Source: Protopterus annectens (lineage: Eukaryota; Chordata; Ceratodontiformes; Protopteridae). Taken from it: a stretch of 64,000 nucleotides of DNA. Positions within the stretch are counted from its first letter, which is position 1. Every line of letters begins with the position of its first letter. Below are positions 11,335-23,600 of the stretch, piece after piece. The position numbers and the translations under genes were made by a program. The notes beneath the pieces are model-generated. The model saw nothing but the letters and a program-made list of their open reading frames with translations. It did no database searches and was not told the DNA's origin. Location: positions 1,194,850,665-1,194,914,664 of the forward strand of contig NC_056737.1 in the NCBI RefSeq assembly GCF_019279795.1, in the 5' to 3' direction.

Positions 11335-12230
11335 GAGAATGAATTGGGATATCTCTATTACTTCTTACTATTCTGAGTTAAAAGATGACCACTTATATAG
11401 CGTAAGAAAAGATAAGGAAGACATTATACATCATTTGCCAAAGCCTTATAGGATACAAGTAATGAGACCAGCTCATAATCATGTGTTAGAGGGTCACATG
11501 AGGATGGACAAAACTAAGGCATGATTAGGAGCTGGGTTCTACTGGTCAGACGTAATAAATTAGATGAAAATGTCTGTGCATCTTGTCATCAGTGCCTGAA
11601 AAGTGCACCCCATTCCAATTTTAATGTGTCATTGATCCCAATGCCTATTACCCAGCTATCATTTAAATGTATTGCTATTGATATTCTGGGAGCACTAGTA
11701 AACTGTAACAATGGATAGTAGTACCTATTAGTGAAAAAAGGACTGTGCTACAAAACCACAGTAAGCAGTGTCATTACACACAGTGACTGCCAGAGAACTG
11801 GCACTGTTATTCTGCAGAGCTGGTATCCCTAAACAGGTACTTACTGACCAAGACACTTCCTTTATGTCAAGGGTACATCATCAGATTAGTAATTTCCTTA
11901 CCGTTACACAGCTGAAGGTGTCAGTGTGCCATCTGAAGATGGATTTATTAGCAGACAGATTCACTAAAATATTGAAATCAATGCTAAGTAATGAAGCTGA
12001 TGCAAATGGAATGAACTGGAACCATTTGCTGCATTACTTGTCTGCTATAAGTGAACTCTCAAAAACTTCTAAGTTCACCCCATCTGAACTTTGGGATGCT
12101 TGCCCTACAAGAGAGAACTGCTTGACATTGATAATGAAACTTGAGAAGATAAGACACCATTTAAACTGTGGTAGAACACTTTGTGATTTTGAACAACAGT
12201 TTTAAGTTGGTTACGCACAAAGTAAAGGAG
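11335..12230 (+). pseudogene. Ty3/gypsy integrase remnant
   Basis: The translation matches a Ty3/gypsy integrase in order. The zinc-binding HHCC region shows KPYRIQVMRPAHNHVLEGHM and CASCHQCLKSAP. The start of the catalytic core shows CIAIDILGAL, and GIPKQVLTDQDTSFMS covers the second acidic residue. The distal region includes KSMLSN and LEPF. Stops and frameshifts occur near 11520, 11718 and throughout 11880-12100. Integrase inserts the cDNA into host DNA. No LTR, primer-binding site or polypurine tract could be tied to it, and the RT remnant at 19.3 kb lies downstream rather than upstream. The two may therefore come from different copies. Confidence 0.82.
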
Positions 12231-14814
12231 CACACACAGAAAGCCCACAAGTTGCAACAGTGGGTTTATAAAAATGTAACCCAGGAAATCAACGTAGTAT
12301 TAATGCCTTGCACAACGTATACATTCCTTCCTAAGTGGCAGGGGTTATTTGAAGTAATTTAAAGAATAAATAAAACTTCTTTTTATTTTAGTGCTTATTT
12401 TCTAAGCACTTAAACATCAAAGTAAAATGTTGTATGTGAATGATATGAAATTATAAAAAGTAATAAATGTATAAAAAGTGTTTTCACAATATTTAAGTAA
12501 AACAGTTAACCAGTAAAATAAATAATAAAAAAAATGTCAGTAAACAAATATGTTGCACTAAAAATACAGTGTCCCAAATCATTAGCAACTAACTAGCATC
12601 CAGAATGTCCCATTGGCTCATTTTCCTGGAAAAGCTCATCCTGACTCTGCCACAGCTTGGTGTTTGGGAAAGATATGTTTGCTTTTGATTTCTCGTACTT
12701 TGTATTACTTTATTGGCTTTTTCTGTTTTGTATACTGTGATTTGTTTTCTTTACACTGTGTTTTACTTGTATTCTGCTTTTAATTGCATATTAAAACTAG
12801 ATAAGAGACCACAGCTCTGTCTCTTGTGAGTCAGACAGAATTTTTCCCACCCTCCCACTCTGTTACTGTTGTATTCTTAAACTCCACTGTCTTTCTAGTT
12901 GCATGCCCTTTATATTAATTTGACCATATATCTCCTTCCCTCTCTCCTTTCACAGGCTGGTGTGAGTAAGTACAAAATTAGCTTTTTGTGAAATCACTCC
13001 CCTTCAACTATTTAAATTTATTGGCCATCCCGTTGTATTCCATAGTACCAGAATACAAAAGTGCCTACCCCCTTTTAATCTATCTTGCTGTTTTATAAAT
13101 AGTGGCTCTCCACTTAGACAGCTAAAACTTAAGTTACCCACTTTCATATTTAACTGCTTAGTGTATAGTGCAGTGTTTAGGATAAACCATTTTTTTTAAT
13201 CTTATGTTGAAACATCTATAGCAAAGCCACCAGTTAATGGAGAGCCCACATTCTACCTTTCAGTAGTCATCTGGGATTAGTGTTTCTGTTTTCTCCTGGT
13301 GAGAGGAGAGCAGAGACATTATTTCATGGAGACTGCTGATCAGAAGGAAGGTTAATAACTGCTTTATAGGTGACAGCTTGGAATCTGTGCTTATATTCTG
13401 GCCCTGGTGAAAGAAGGAGCAGAGCACATTGATTCCTGACTGATTCTGGTTGGAGAGTGAGTGTCTGTGCTTAATGTTCCTGATTGGTCTGGTTGCTATT
13501 CAAAGCATGTACCAGCAAAAGGCTACAAGCCTACATACCCTTGCATCATCTGGGACAAGACTGTGGATCACCAAACAGGCTGTGGCCTGCTTCTCTTCTT
13601 AGGATTGGTGCTAACATTTTGCTTCTGGTAAGAGAAGTAGCAAAGGAGCATTGAATCCTAATGGAGTGAAGCTGTGGTGAGACCAGCACTAGTAGTAGCC
13701 AGGCAGTAGCCATTCATGTGACTCCTCGTATTTCATCATTCTTGACAAGTTAACATTTTGATTTCAGTAAGTACTGCTTGATTTGTTACTAACTTCAGAC
13801 TATCTGTCTAAATACTTCATCCTTTAATTTTCAGAGTCTATGTATTAATTTCCCTCAAGTGTTTGGCAGTGCTCTGTACAGATACAGACACCTTGAATGA
13901 CATTTTCCTGTAAAAGCACAATTTACATTTCTCCAATACCTAGTTACACACAGGACAACTAGTTTGCATTGACAAGCACTGTCCCCATAGTTGCAAACCG
14001 GATACTCCTGACAGTGACTGATATCCTCATGCCAACTTTCTAATCAATAAAAAAGAATATGTTGCCATGAATATGAACTTTCCTACTGTCTCTGTTACTG
14101 GCTTTGTGGAGATGGGCATCCTGAGGCAATGTAGAAAGTGCCTCATGTTTACTGACTACCAGTTAATTTTAAAATAAACTGATAGGGTATGTGAGAGATG
14201 TATTTACACAATGTCACTGGAAGCAAAGCTCACATAAAAGTGCTCCTTATGTCAATATGGTTGTAAGTAGTACACACCCTGCACCGATCATGTGCAATTC
14301 AAAGCAGACATATCGACCCATATATGCTGAGGCACTTAAATGTAACCTTCCTAAACACGGAAAAGAAAATAAAACCAGAAACTGTAGAAATGGAGGATTC
14401 TCAAAAACTGTACATTCAGAGCAGACAAAATGTAACTGGCAGACTCTTACTGATGTTCAGGAGAAAAAGAACCTCTTCCTTATCAGAAAATCAAGGCAAG
14501 AATACAAACGCTTTTGCCCGGTCTTAACGGGCTTTTTCAAGTACAAATCTCAAAAAACATGCTATGTGCTTAAAAAGTTTAAGCTAGAACAATTAACTTG
14601 CTAATTACATAAATAAAATAAGTTTAAAAACTTAATTTGATATAATCTCATATAGAATCAATTAACTGCTAAAAGCTGCAGTAGCATACTAGTAACCCCC
14701 ACAGATGTCAAGCTTACATTTAACAGAAAAAAATGTTAGTTGCAGCACAATGAATTGTGAATTATTTAACATTATGAATAACCTTTTAATTGACAAACAA
14801 ATTAAATTAATATT
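12231..14814. other. AT-rich intergenic DNA, no gene recognised
   Basis: A 137-codon open frame at 14191-14604 has basic, Cys-poor sequence without a recognisable domain and no splice context. It is not called. No repeat family was identified by eye. Confidence 0.4.
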
Positions 14815-14902
14815 TGTTAACCCATACTGAACTGTATTCCTTCCTAAACCGCAAAGACCTCCTATACAAAGTGCACATAACAAATACCCTCAGCAGCCCC
14901 AA

Positions 14903-15467
14903 ATGTGCTCTTTCAAAACAACACCCACATTAACACATAGATCTACATCTCATGGAGCCTCTACCTCTCAGCCCATAAGGCAGGCCACCACACAATCCAA
15001 TATTCTAGTCATTGGAGACTCCATCATGAGACACACTGATGCCCCTCTCAACAGGCTGAGTGAAGAGAAAGTTATGGTCAGTTGCTTATCAGGGGCTAGG
15101 ATCCACCACATTACTCATGTACTCAGGTCATTGAACCAAGTACCAGTATGACTCAGTCATAGTCCATGTGGGAGTAAATGATCTGAGATGTACCTCCCTA
15201 GACTATGTGAAGAGAGACATCATAGAGCTCTCAGAATATGTGTCTCAGGATGGTATGAGCCTAGCACTGAGCAGCATTTTACCTTCTCCAAGAATAATAC
15301 CACAATATGAACAAAAGATGATTGACTTTAATAAATGGCTTTATTTCTGCCGTCATTCTAAGGGGGTGCAATATTTGTCAGCATGGAAGGAGAGGGTCAA
15401 TAGATCACGCTACTATGCCAGGGATGGTCTGCACCTCTCCCCCTCTAGGCTTTCAAGTATTAGGTAA
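14903..15467 (+). pseudogene. CR1 ORF1 remnant with SGNH/GDSL-type esterase domain
   Basis: SGNH-family blocks appear in order. ILVIGDSIMRHT contains the nucleophile-type GDS. IVHVGVNDLR contains the GxND block after a frameshift near 15150. ARDGLHLSPSRL contains the C-terminal DxxH. This fits the esterase domain known from CR1 ORF1 proteins. A Ser/Thr-rich leader precedes it. The frameshift separates the two halves, so no intact protein is encoded. Confidence 0.78.
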
Positions 15468-15479
15468 AACATTGTATTT

Positions 15480-16165
15480 CCCCATAATGCCTTTTAGGCA
15501 GTGCCAAACTGAAAGTACTTTTGACCTAGCAAATCAAAACTATGAAAAGTTTAAGGTATTACTGCTCAATGCTAGGAGTCTAAACAAAAAAACTCCACAC
15601 CCTAGAAGCTCGCTTTACCCTAGAGAATGCTTGCATTTCTGTGGTCATTGACACGTGGTTTAAATTTGTGGAGAGCACACCAACAGTGCAAGGTTAAAAT
15701 GCCTTCCACACATTTAGGCCGGCTACTTCACAGGCAGGGACCAAAGGTGGAGGTGTATCTATTTACGTAAAAGGACAATGCACTTGAGTTGGTCCATGTT
15801 CAAAGAACTATAGGTAAAATCCAATACCACTTCCTTACAAGGTATAGGTCCCCCTCTATGACCCAGGAAACCCATACCATGTATTTAAACTTATTAGAAC
15901 CACTAACCATCCAACCCAATACCATATTCATGGGTGACTTCAATTATCTCACAATTACCTGGAAATCCTATACGACACCAAATGTACATGCACAGAGATT
16001 CCTGGATTTTGTAAACACAAACTCCCTGGACCAGAGAGTCAATACACCAACCACGGGTGCAACCATACTGGCTCTGATCCTCACTAATATGGGAGACTTC
16101 TGCAAACCCCCTACTGTAATGCCTTCCTTGGTAAGGTCAGACCACAAAATGGTCTTTTTTTAAGT
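15480..16165 (+). pseudogene. CR1 ORF2 remnant, APE-type endonuclease
   Basis: The segment reads VLLLNARSLNKK (endonuclease N-terminus), then GGGVSIYVKG, IFMGDFNYLTITW and SLVRSDHKMV. GDFN and SDH are signature catalytic blocks of the APE endonuclease that nicks target DNA. At least three frameshifts or stops break it between 15600 and 15800. Confidence 0.8.
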
Positions 16166-16599
16166 AAAAATAAAACCTGGACCCCCAGCTAAACCTGGAA
16201 TATTCAGGAACTATTCTAAGGCTAACCTCCTGCTATTAAGTGATAACCTGGCAAAATTTCAAGCCCCCATAAACCCTGATAGCACTGCTGCCTGTGCGGG
16301 ACTGTTCACAGAAACCCTGCACAAGCATGTTAACAGCTGCATAGAGACACCTGTGCCCACCAGGAAGAAGTACAGAACTAACTAAAAACAAGCCCCCCTG
16401 GGGGAAACACAAAACCAATAGGCTGTATAACAGGAGGAAGAAAGTCATGGCAAAAATTAGGAGTTACAGCACCCAGCAGGATACAAAACACTGTCAAGAA
16501 ACTATACAAACAACTCAGAGGACAAAAAAAATCTACCAAAGCCAAAATTGACAACCACAAAGCATTCTTTAGTTATGTCCGCAACCTCAAAGGCAATAC

Positions 16600-18090
16600 A
16601 CAATTCTGTGCAGAGCTAATTGTAAATGGAGCAACCTATACTGAGCCAGAAGACATAACAAACTTCCTGGCTGACAAATTCAGCTCCAACTTTACCTCTC
16701 CTCCTCAACCTTCCCTAAGGAAATATCATCAAATATAACTCCCCCAACTATCACTAGGGAACAATTCCTTAATGGTCTCTCAAAAACCAAGAACACTGCA
16801 TCAATGAGCCCAGACAATATCCCAAGATGCCTTCTAAATAGCATGACCTATCAGGGCCTCTGGAATTAATATTTAACCATAGCCTCCAAACAGGCTTTGT
16901 GCCTCATGAATGAAGAAAGGCAACAGTCATCGCTCTGCACAAAGGTGGGCCATATACAGACCCTGGAAACTACAGACCCATAAGTCTCACTAGTCTTATC
17001 TGTAAAGCCATGAAAGGAGTTATCATGAAGATGATAAATAGAGCTATAGTAAACCTCCAGTCACTGGACCCAACCCAATTTGGTTTCATCAAGGGCAGAT
17101 CATGCCTACTCATCCTGGTAGCTTTCTTTGAGAAGGTCATTAAAGCAATGGATGAGGGCAAAATCATTCACACTGCATCCCTTGATCTGGTGAAGTCATT
17201 TGACAGAATACCACACTTGGGCATTGTTGACAAACTCAAGATGTTAGGTACAAACCTGTATGTCACCTGGTGAATAGCCAACTGGCACACAAACAGGACC
17301 CAGGAATTTAGAATTGGGGAGTCCACCTCTACAAAGAGGCCAGTCACAAGTGGAGTCCCTCAGGGATCAGTGCTTGGACTGCTCCTTTTTTGCATTTACT
17401 TCTCAAATGTCAAGGCTAATATTAGTGGTCTCTGGCTGACTAAATATGCAGATGATTGCAAATTAGGAGCTGTCATTGAATCTCACACTGACACAAATGT
17501 TCTTTAGGAGGGACTGACATAGACAAACAACTGGTGTCAGAGCCATGGACTAAAATTAAATGCCAAGAAATGCATAATAGTATGCTTTGGGATGTCATCC
17601 ATCCCTGGTAACTATCATATTGACAACACACCCCTTAGAGCTGACCCAGCAGTCAGGGACTTAGGGACACACATAGATAGTAATCTAGCCTTTGACTATC
17701 TCAGTGGTGAGGAAATCATTCTATGTTGTGCAACTTACAAACAAAGGTATGGCATCTTGATACAAAGAAGTCATTGTTCCACTGTATTCGGTATTCATCA
17801 GGCCTATCATTGAGTACAATGCCCCCTTTGGTATGTACCTAACCTGGCATATCCAACAACTGGAACATCCACAGAGGTTCCTCACTAAAAGAACACAGGG
17901 CATAAGTAAAATGTCTTATGCAGACCACCTCAAGGCCCTATACCTGTATTATGTCTCCTACAGGCTTTTGAGGGGAGATCTATGCCTGGCATACAGGGCA
18001 TTGTCAGACCCCACTCTGATGGACCTCCTGCATATCCACAAAAAAAAAAAAAAACAGTACCAGAATTACCCATTCTAAAGACTTAAACCT
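16600..18090 (+). pseudogene. CR1 ORF2 remnant, reverse transcriptase
   Basis: RT blocks run QFGFIKGRSCLLIL, ASLDLVKSFDRIPH, TSGVPQGSVLGLLLFCIYF and KYADDCKLGAVIE (catalytic DD kept), then GLKLNAKKCIIV and DPAVRDLGTHIDS. Stops occur near 17273, 17507 and later. The C-terminal part is shifted through several frames, and a poly(A) run at 18040-18055 interrupts it. Confidence 0.85.
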
Positions 18091-18389
18091 GGCCTGTGAT
18101 ATAACTAGGACCTGCTCCCCATCCATGCAAAGCACAGTTCCTCCCTAACCCAATTCAAGTACAGCTTGGACAATTGGATGGGAAACAAAATACTCATCCC
18201 TGGTTTGGTACCTATGTCTCTAATGGACACAGGTAACCTGTAAATGGTTTATCTTGCAGTCCCCTGCTTACACTTATCAAGGGTATCAGAACTTTTCTGA
18301 GATATGGGATGCATGCCTAGGCTTAAAAAGGAACTTGTGGTCTTTAGCCTAATAAACACCAATGAACATATGAACCTATGAAACAGTAA

Positions 18390-19325
18390 AGTTCTAAAAT
18401 AGCATTTTCAGTCAGACATGGGCAAAATCCAAAAATCCACAGACTCTGAGGAGCAATAATAAGTCCTCAGATTGCAAAGAGGCAGAAATTCAAAATAGGA
18501 TGGAAAAAATGCAAAATATAAAATCCAAAGCACAATAAAAAATCCAAGCAGGCCACCAGATGATAATTCCACTTTGCACGTCACACAAAAGCAACACTGA
18601 GGAAAAGCACACACAAGATGTAGGGTCTTCACAACTTAAGGAAGTCCGATGTCATTATCTTTGAAGTATAAATAAGGTACCGCTCTCCCCATTCCACCAA
18701 AAGCAGTGGACAAGTCAGCTTTGGCATTTGTTACTGTTTCCATCAAACATTAAATGCAACAATGTTGCAAATGAAACAACGTAACAGTTGAAATCTTCCA
18801 AGCATCTGAAACTCTCGTGATGGTTGGAATCCAGATAAAACTTATCACTTATCAGAACAGTGCTATATGCAGTGAGACATCACCAGATGAATTAATTTGC
18901 AAAATACTGAGAGTTAACAGACAGCATAAAATAATATTTAAACAATCATCCATAGTCATGCAACATTCTGCCACCTTTTTATATGCATGAATTCAAACAA
19001 AAATGCAATAAACTACAAGGTTAAGCACCCAGGAAAGAGAACAATTGAACATATTTAGCACAGTACTGTAGTGAAGCCATGAAAAAAAAAGGTTCTGTGG
19101 TTACCCTGCAAGCTCATAGAGAATGAACTAGTGATCATCTATCTGAAGTCCAGTTAGAGGAAACTGTCCAAAATACAGAAGCTGGAAATATAACCAGGTT
19201 TATTAAGAAATAAGGGACTAATCTCAGACCTGACTAGGAGAACATAGCTGAGAGAAAATAACATACAGGAAACACCAAAATTAAAGTTAGACTATGCCCT
19301 TACAGAGAACTAATCTTGTTGAAAC
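18390..19325. other. Intergenic DNA, nothing recognised
   Basis: A-rich on the plus strand. No coding or repeat signature was identified before the gypsy remnant. Confidence 0.4.
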
Positions 19326-20240
19326 CATTAGTAAGAGAAGAGGTTTGCAAGATGATCAAAGCAAAAGTGAGAAAAAAGTTACAGAGTGGCTGCATCAATT
19401 CACGTTCCAAAACCTGATGGAATTATGAGATTTAATAAATCTGACAGCTACTCCATGGCCAGAGTTGATGTGATAATAGAATGCATAACATTGGTAATTG
19501 TTTAACAACACTAGTACCAACAAAGGGATGTTATCAGATGCTAGTTTTACTCTCTGCTAAAGAAAAAGCCTCCTTAAGGTATACTTCAGTGCACATTGCT
19601 ATCATTTTGTTTACATGGTGATCCAGCCATTGTTCAGAGATTGATGGATAAAATATGAGGCCCTCACTTACGATCTACTGCTGAACACCTGGATGATGTG
19701 GTCATCCATTTAGAGGACTAGGAGTCTCACTTACCTAACCTGTAGTCTGTGATAGAGTCTGTATGATAGGCAGGCTTGACTGTGAACACTAAGAGAAGTA
19801 AAATGACAATGGTGGAAATAGAATATTTAAGATACTTTACAGGAAGAGGATTGGTAAAGACATAACTAGAAAAGGTAGAGGCCATAAAGAATTGGCCCAC
19901 ACATGTCACTAAAAACAGATGAAGTCTTTTCACAGATTAGCCAGGTACTACAAAAATCTTTCCCCATATTTGTAACTACTGTTTCTCCTTTGACAAACAT
20001 CACAAAAGGAATAGCTCATAAGTGGACACAATGGCCTCTTTGAGCAAATAAAGCATATAATGTGGTAAAAAAGTATTATGCTGTGAATAAGTATTAATAA
20101 CTCTTGATTTTTCCAAGGAACTTACCGTATATACAGATGCATCAGTGTAAGTCTGGGAGCTGAGCCTTCACAGGATATTCAATGTTATGAGCACCCTGTG
20201 CGCTATATTAACCAGAAGCATAGCTGGCTCAAACTATGCC
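19326..20240 (+). pseudogene. Ty3/gypsy reverse transcriptase and RNase H remnant
   Basis: Fragments in shifting frames match a gypsy Pol. VPKPDGIMRF is followed by SDSYSMARVDVIIE (RT fingers/palm). A region corresponds to YLDDVVIHSEDW, here seen as MMWSSI. SQISQVLQKSFP lies in the RT-RNase H connection. YIQMHQCKSG and EHPVRYINQK correspond to the RNase H TDAS and EHPV blocks. Nearly every block is broken by stops, so the copy is old. No LTR was found. Confidence 0.7.
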
Positions 20241-21943
20241 GTATGTGCTGCACCTCCTCAGCTCTTTAAGCGAAGAGCAAAAAAAAGACTTCCGCAGAAC
20301 TGCAGGATAATAATTGTCAGTCTTTCTGCAAACACTACCCAAGCTAGGGCCCCCAGCTCTTAAAGTGAAGAGCCTGAAAAAAAAAAATCCTTCTACAGGC
20401 ACACCATCCAGGTGGCCAGATATATGGCACTTTCCCCATTCCTTCTGCCCCAGCCACTCAGGTCCTGTTTCTGTGTCCTGCCTCTGACTCTCCTACCTCA
20501 CAATTTAATAAAAAAAATCTATATGTATTTTAAACTGTGGTAAGCTGCTTGCTATACACGTTATGAAGCAGCTGCGACAGTTTATACCCTGCATGGAATG
20601 CTACAACATTTAGGTTTTAATTTAAAAAAAAAATAAGAACACATTTTTTCCCTTTTAAACTGTAGCAAACTAATTGCTATAGTTTATACCCTGCATGGAG
20701 CACTATAATGCTCAGTTTTGAATGTGAATGCAATACCACCTTTTAAAAGACAGCATAAGTTAAAGACTGATTGGGATTGGTCAATCACCCCCCCAGCACT
20801 TTGTACTCAAAGCAGGTTTACCCCTCCCCCCCACTGTAGCTATGATACTGGTATCAACAGAAAATGAAGCAGAACTGAAAAAAAAATATTTTGCCAAAGA
20901 AAGAAAGTTTAGCAGTGAAGGTAACCTTCTATGCTTTAAAATACTGTTTAATAGCATGACATTCCAACCTGATAGCTGACCACGGCCTCATTACAATGGC
21001 TGGATAAACAGATAAAGGGCAATATAAAGTTATAACAATGGGCATTATCTTTACAACCCTTGTAGAACACAATGATCAACAGAGCTGAACTAGCCACTAT
21101 AAATGCAAATGGATTATTGAGGTTCAACAACCAAAACTGACCTTTTTTATTTGCTTGGAGGAAGATAGTTGTAAATAATATGTTGAGTGGAGAAATGTGG
21201 AGTACGTCTTTAAATATGGGTAAACTGCAACTTGTTCCCATAAATAGTGGTTAAGTAAATTAATGTATTGCATAGAATAATGGCCTATCAGTGACCATGG
21301 AAAAGACTGTAACTAAATAACAGGAATTCAAAAAACTAGTTTAGTAGCTCCTCGATCAGAGGCTCTTCGCAGATTTGTCAATTTCAACAAGCCTAACCAG
21401 AGTTTTTCGTGAATGTGGTCTTGGACTAAATTCAGTTCTCAACACTTCTTTTGTTGTTGCAAGGCTAATTGAAAGCCTGGTAGGGCCTGAAACTGTAACT
21501 AATTAAAATAATATCTTGTTTGCTGAAAAGGCTACAAAAGACTGAACTTAAAGCATGAGGATAACCTAAAAGTGCTGATATCTTTTGTTTGCAGAACAGC
21601 CAAATGGGCACTACATTTGCTGATGGTTTTATTTCATTTATTTGTTTATTTTATCTACAGTAAACTGTGTTTAAAGTCTGTGTCAGGTGTATTTCTGACC
21701 TGATAGATACCATAACCATCATCATCATCATATTCTTTATCATAATCAACCCTCTTTCTCCCATTTTTTTGTCATTTTTTTGTACATAGTGTCAAGGATG
21801 TCCCCACCTCTCTCAGTTCAGTGCCACTCTCCTACCTTCTTCAACAGTCATGGCTGAATGTCACAGGTCTTATCTCATGGAATCCATCAGTCTCTTGACT
21901 GGATGGACTCATTTCCTTGGATACATGTTGACCCATTAGCAGC
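20241..21943. other. Intergenic DNA with short A-tracts
   Basis: A 97-codon open frame on the minus strand at 20948-21241 is hydrophobic but has no recognisable family. A short ATCATCATCATC run lies at 21718-21732. No gene is supported. Confidence 0.4.
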
Positions 21944-21951
21944 ACTTTAAT

Positions 21952-22346
21952 GGGTGTATATCAAAAGTTTGAACACTGATAAGTTCGAAAGCCGAAACCT
22001 CGAAATTGGAAGTTCGAAGACTGAAAATTACGAAGCCACAGAACATTGAATTCTTTCCCAGGGAAAGAATTTGGTGGGCCATTTCCACGGCTTTGCTATT
22101 TCCTCCATTGTGGTGCGATCTCGGAGTTGGTATATTTAAGTAGGGGGGTGTGGGGGAGTGATGCCCCCCACATTAGAATTCGTTTGTAGTGTTCATGTGT
22201 TTCGCGTTTTGTACTTGAACAGCGATTTTTTTCCCCTGGGAAAAAAATTGCTGTTCTCAGTCTTCGGAGTATTCAGCTTTCAAAGTTTTGGGTTCGATGT
22301 TTTCACATTTGAAGTTTTGACACTTTGATTATGTGATATACACCCC
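21952..22346. mobile_element. 395 bp inverted-repeat DNA element (MITE-like) with two internal hairpins
   Basis: Ends are GGGTGTATATCA and, inverted, GGGGTGTATATCA. Direct duplications ACTTTAAT flank it at 21944-21951 and 22347-22354. The arms extend inward as imperfect TTCGAA-rich inverted sequence for about 80 bases. Inside are a perfect 11-base-stem hairpin (AATTCTTTCCC/GGGAAAGAATT, near 22050-22073) and a second near 22222-22256 (CAGCGATTTTTTTCCC against GGGAAAAAAATTGCTG). No coding capacity. The 8 bp duplication suggests hAT-type mobilisation. A shorter TTAA reading of the same site would instead fit piggyBac or Kolobok. Confidence 0.72.
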
Positions 22347-22354
22347 ACTTTAAT

Positions 22355-22444
22355 TGTGTGCTATCTGACTGACAGAAAAAGAACAAATAGAGTTTCACTG
22401 AACCTTGGACATAAATATTTTTGCAGGGGAACAAGCCCGCCTGC
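22355..22444. other. Short spacer before the Penelope complex
   Basis: Nothing recognised. Confidence 0.3.
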
Positions 22445-23600
22445 ACATCTTATGAGAGCTAAAAAAAACAAAACAAATAACCCAACTACTAACTCCAGTA
22501 ACAAACCACACCATATACAATAATGAGCTTCTTATAAAACTTTTAAAACTTCATATAAGACTTGTAAAACAAAAAAGCAGTTTAAGATTAAGTCACTAAT
22601 GACGTTAATATTTTCATATTAAAAATAATAAAAGTTAAGAGTTTTTATCCAAGCTAATCAAGGACTTCATCAGAACAAAAAAAATAACAAAATGACAAAT
22701 GGTTATAGATCAAATTGGTAAGTGACATCATCGAATCAATTAATCAAGCTCACATTTAAAAAACAACAGCCAAAGATAAATGCACTTACTAAAATTATGT
22801 TATGCAATAAAAACCATTAAACAAAACAATATGTATGATTTTCTGACAGGACATGCTAACCTACAGTACAGTTCTAATTGCTTTAATTTTAAAATACTGT
22901 CAATATAAATGCTTTCATTAAGCCCAGGAACCTTTTCAGCAGCAGTAATCAGCTGCCATTTAAGTTCAAGTGCGTCACGCTTCAGTTTCCATGGCACCCC
23001 CCTCAGATCCACTTGTACAGAATCAAGGACCCAGAATTTAAAGGAATGTTCAGGGCTATCAGTAATGTGCCTTCCCAATGCACTCTTTCAGTTCCTTTAC
23101 CAATGTCACATATGTGCTCATAAATCCGTTCTCTGACAGTTTTTCTCATAAAGAACCCTGCACATAACTGACACTTGGCAAAAGGAATTACTCTTTTTGA
23201 AGTACAGATTTAATAGGCATTCTAGTTAATCCATTCCTTCTCATTTACACAAAATCTGTCACCTGCAAAAATATATTTACATTGTACACATGCTTCATAT
23301 CTAAAAGTACTGTCATTCAACCTCCCTGTTGTATCCTCATCTCCTACTATTGCTCAGCTCTAACATATTTTTTGAAATTTTTGTCCCTTTTATAAACAAT
23401 TTTTGGTTCATTCCCAATAATTTAAACAAATCTTCATTTACACGGAAAACATTCCAGTTCTGGGACAAAATACTTCTAATTTGTTGCTGATCAGCATTGT
23501 AGGTGGTACTAAATGCCTTACTTATTTCTTTCAATTGTCATTCCCACATACCATTTGTGAGTACTGAAGTAGAGGTTTGTAAAACGCCTCTTCTCTTTTT
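22445..23600 (-). mobile_element. Penelope-like element, inverted partial copy (3' coding end and 3' UTR)
   Basis: The minus strand repeats the 3' part of the element that lies in plus orientation from 23600. ISKAFSTTYNADQQQIRSI matches the coding stretch near 26410. DSPEHSFKFWVLDSVQVDLR matches 26860-26940. The open frame continues through ALELKWQLITAAEKVPGLNE before stopping near 22800. The 3' UTR at 22490-22700 matches 28366-28610. Penelope elements are often flanked by such partial copies in inverted or direct orientation (pseudo-LTRs). The GAAA of the hammerhead-like core is mutated in this copy. Confidence 0.82.

Larger units (their letters stand above)
14815..18385 (+). mobile_element. 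CR1 LINE, nearly full length (about 3.57 kb)
   Basis: This is the most complete CR1 here: an esterase-type ORF1, then an APE endonuclease and RT in ORF2, then a 3' UTR ending near AACATATGAACCTATGAAAC. Many stops and frameshifts make it inactive. It belongs to the same subfamily as the split copy at 1-3015 and serves as the local reference for that insertion. The 5' boundary is approximate. Confidence 0.85.

Noticed and set aside
14191-14604. 137-codon open frame
   Set aside because: No recognisable domain, no splice or promoter context, and AT-rich random-like composition.
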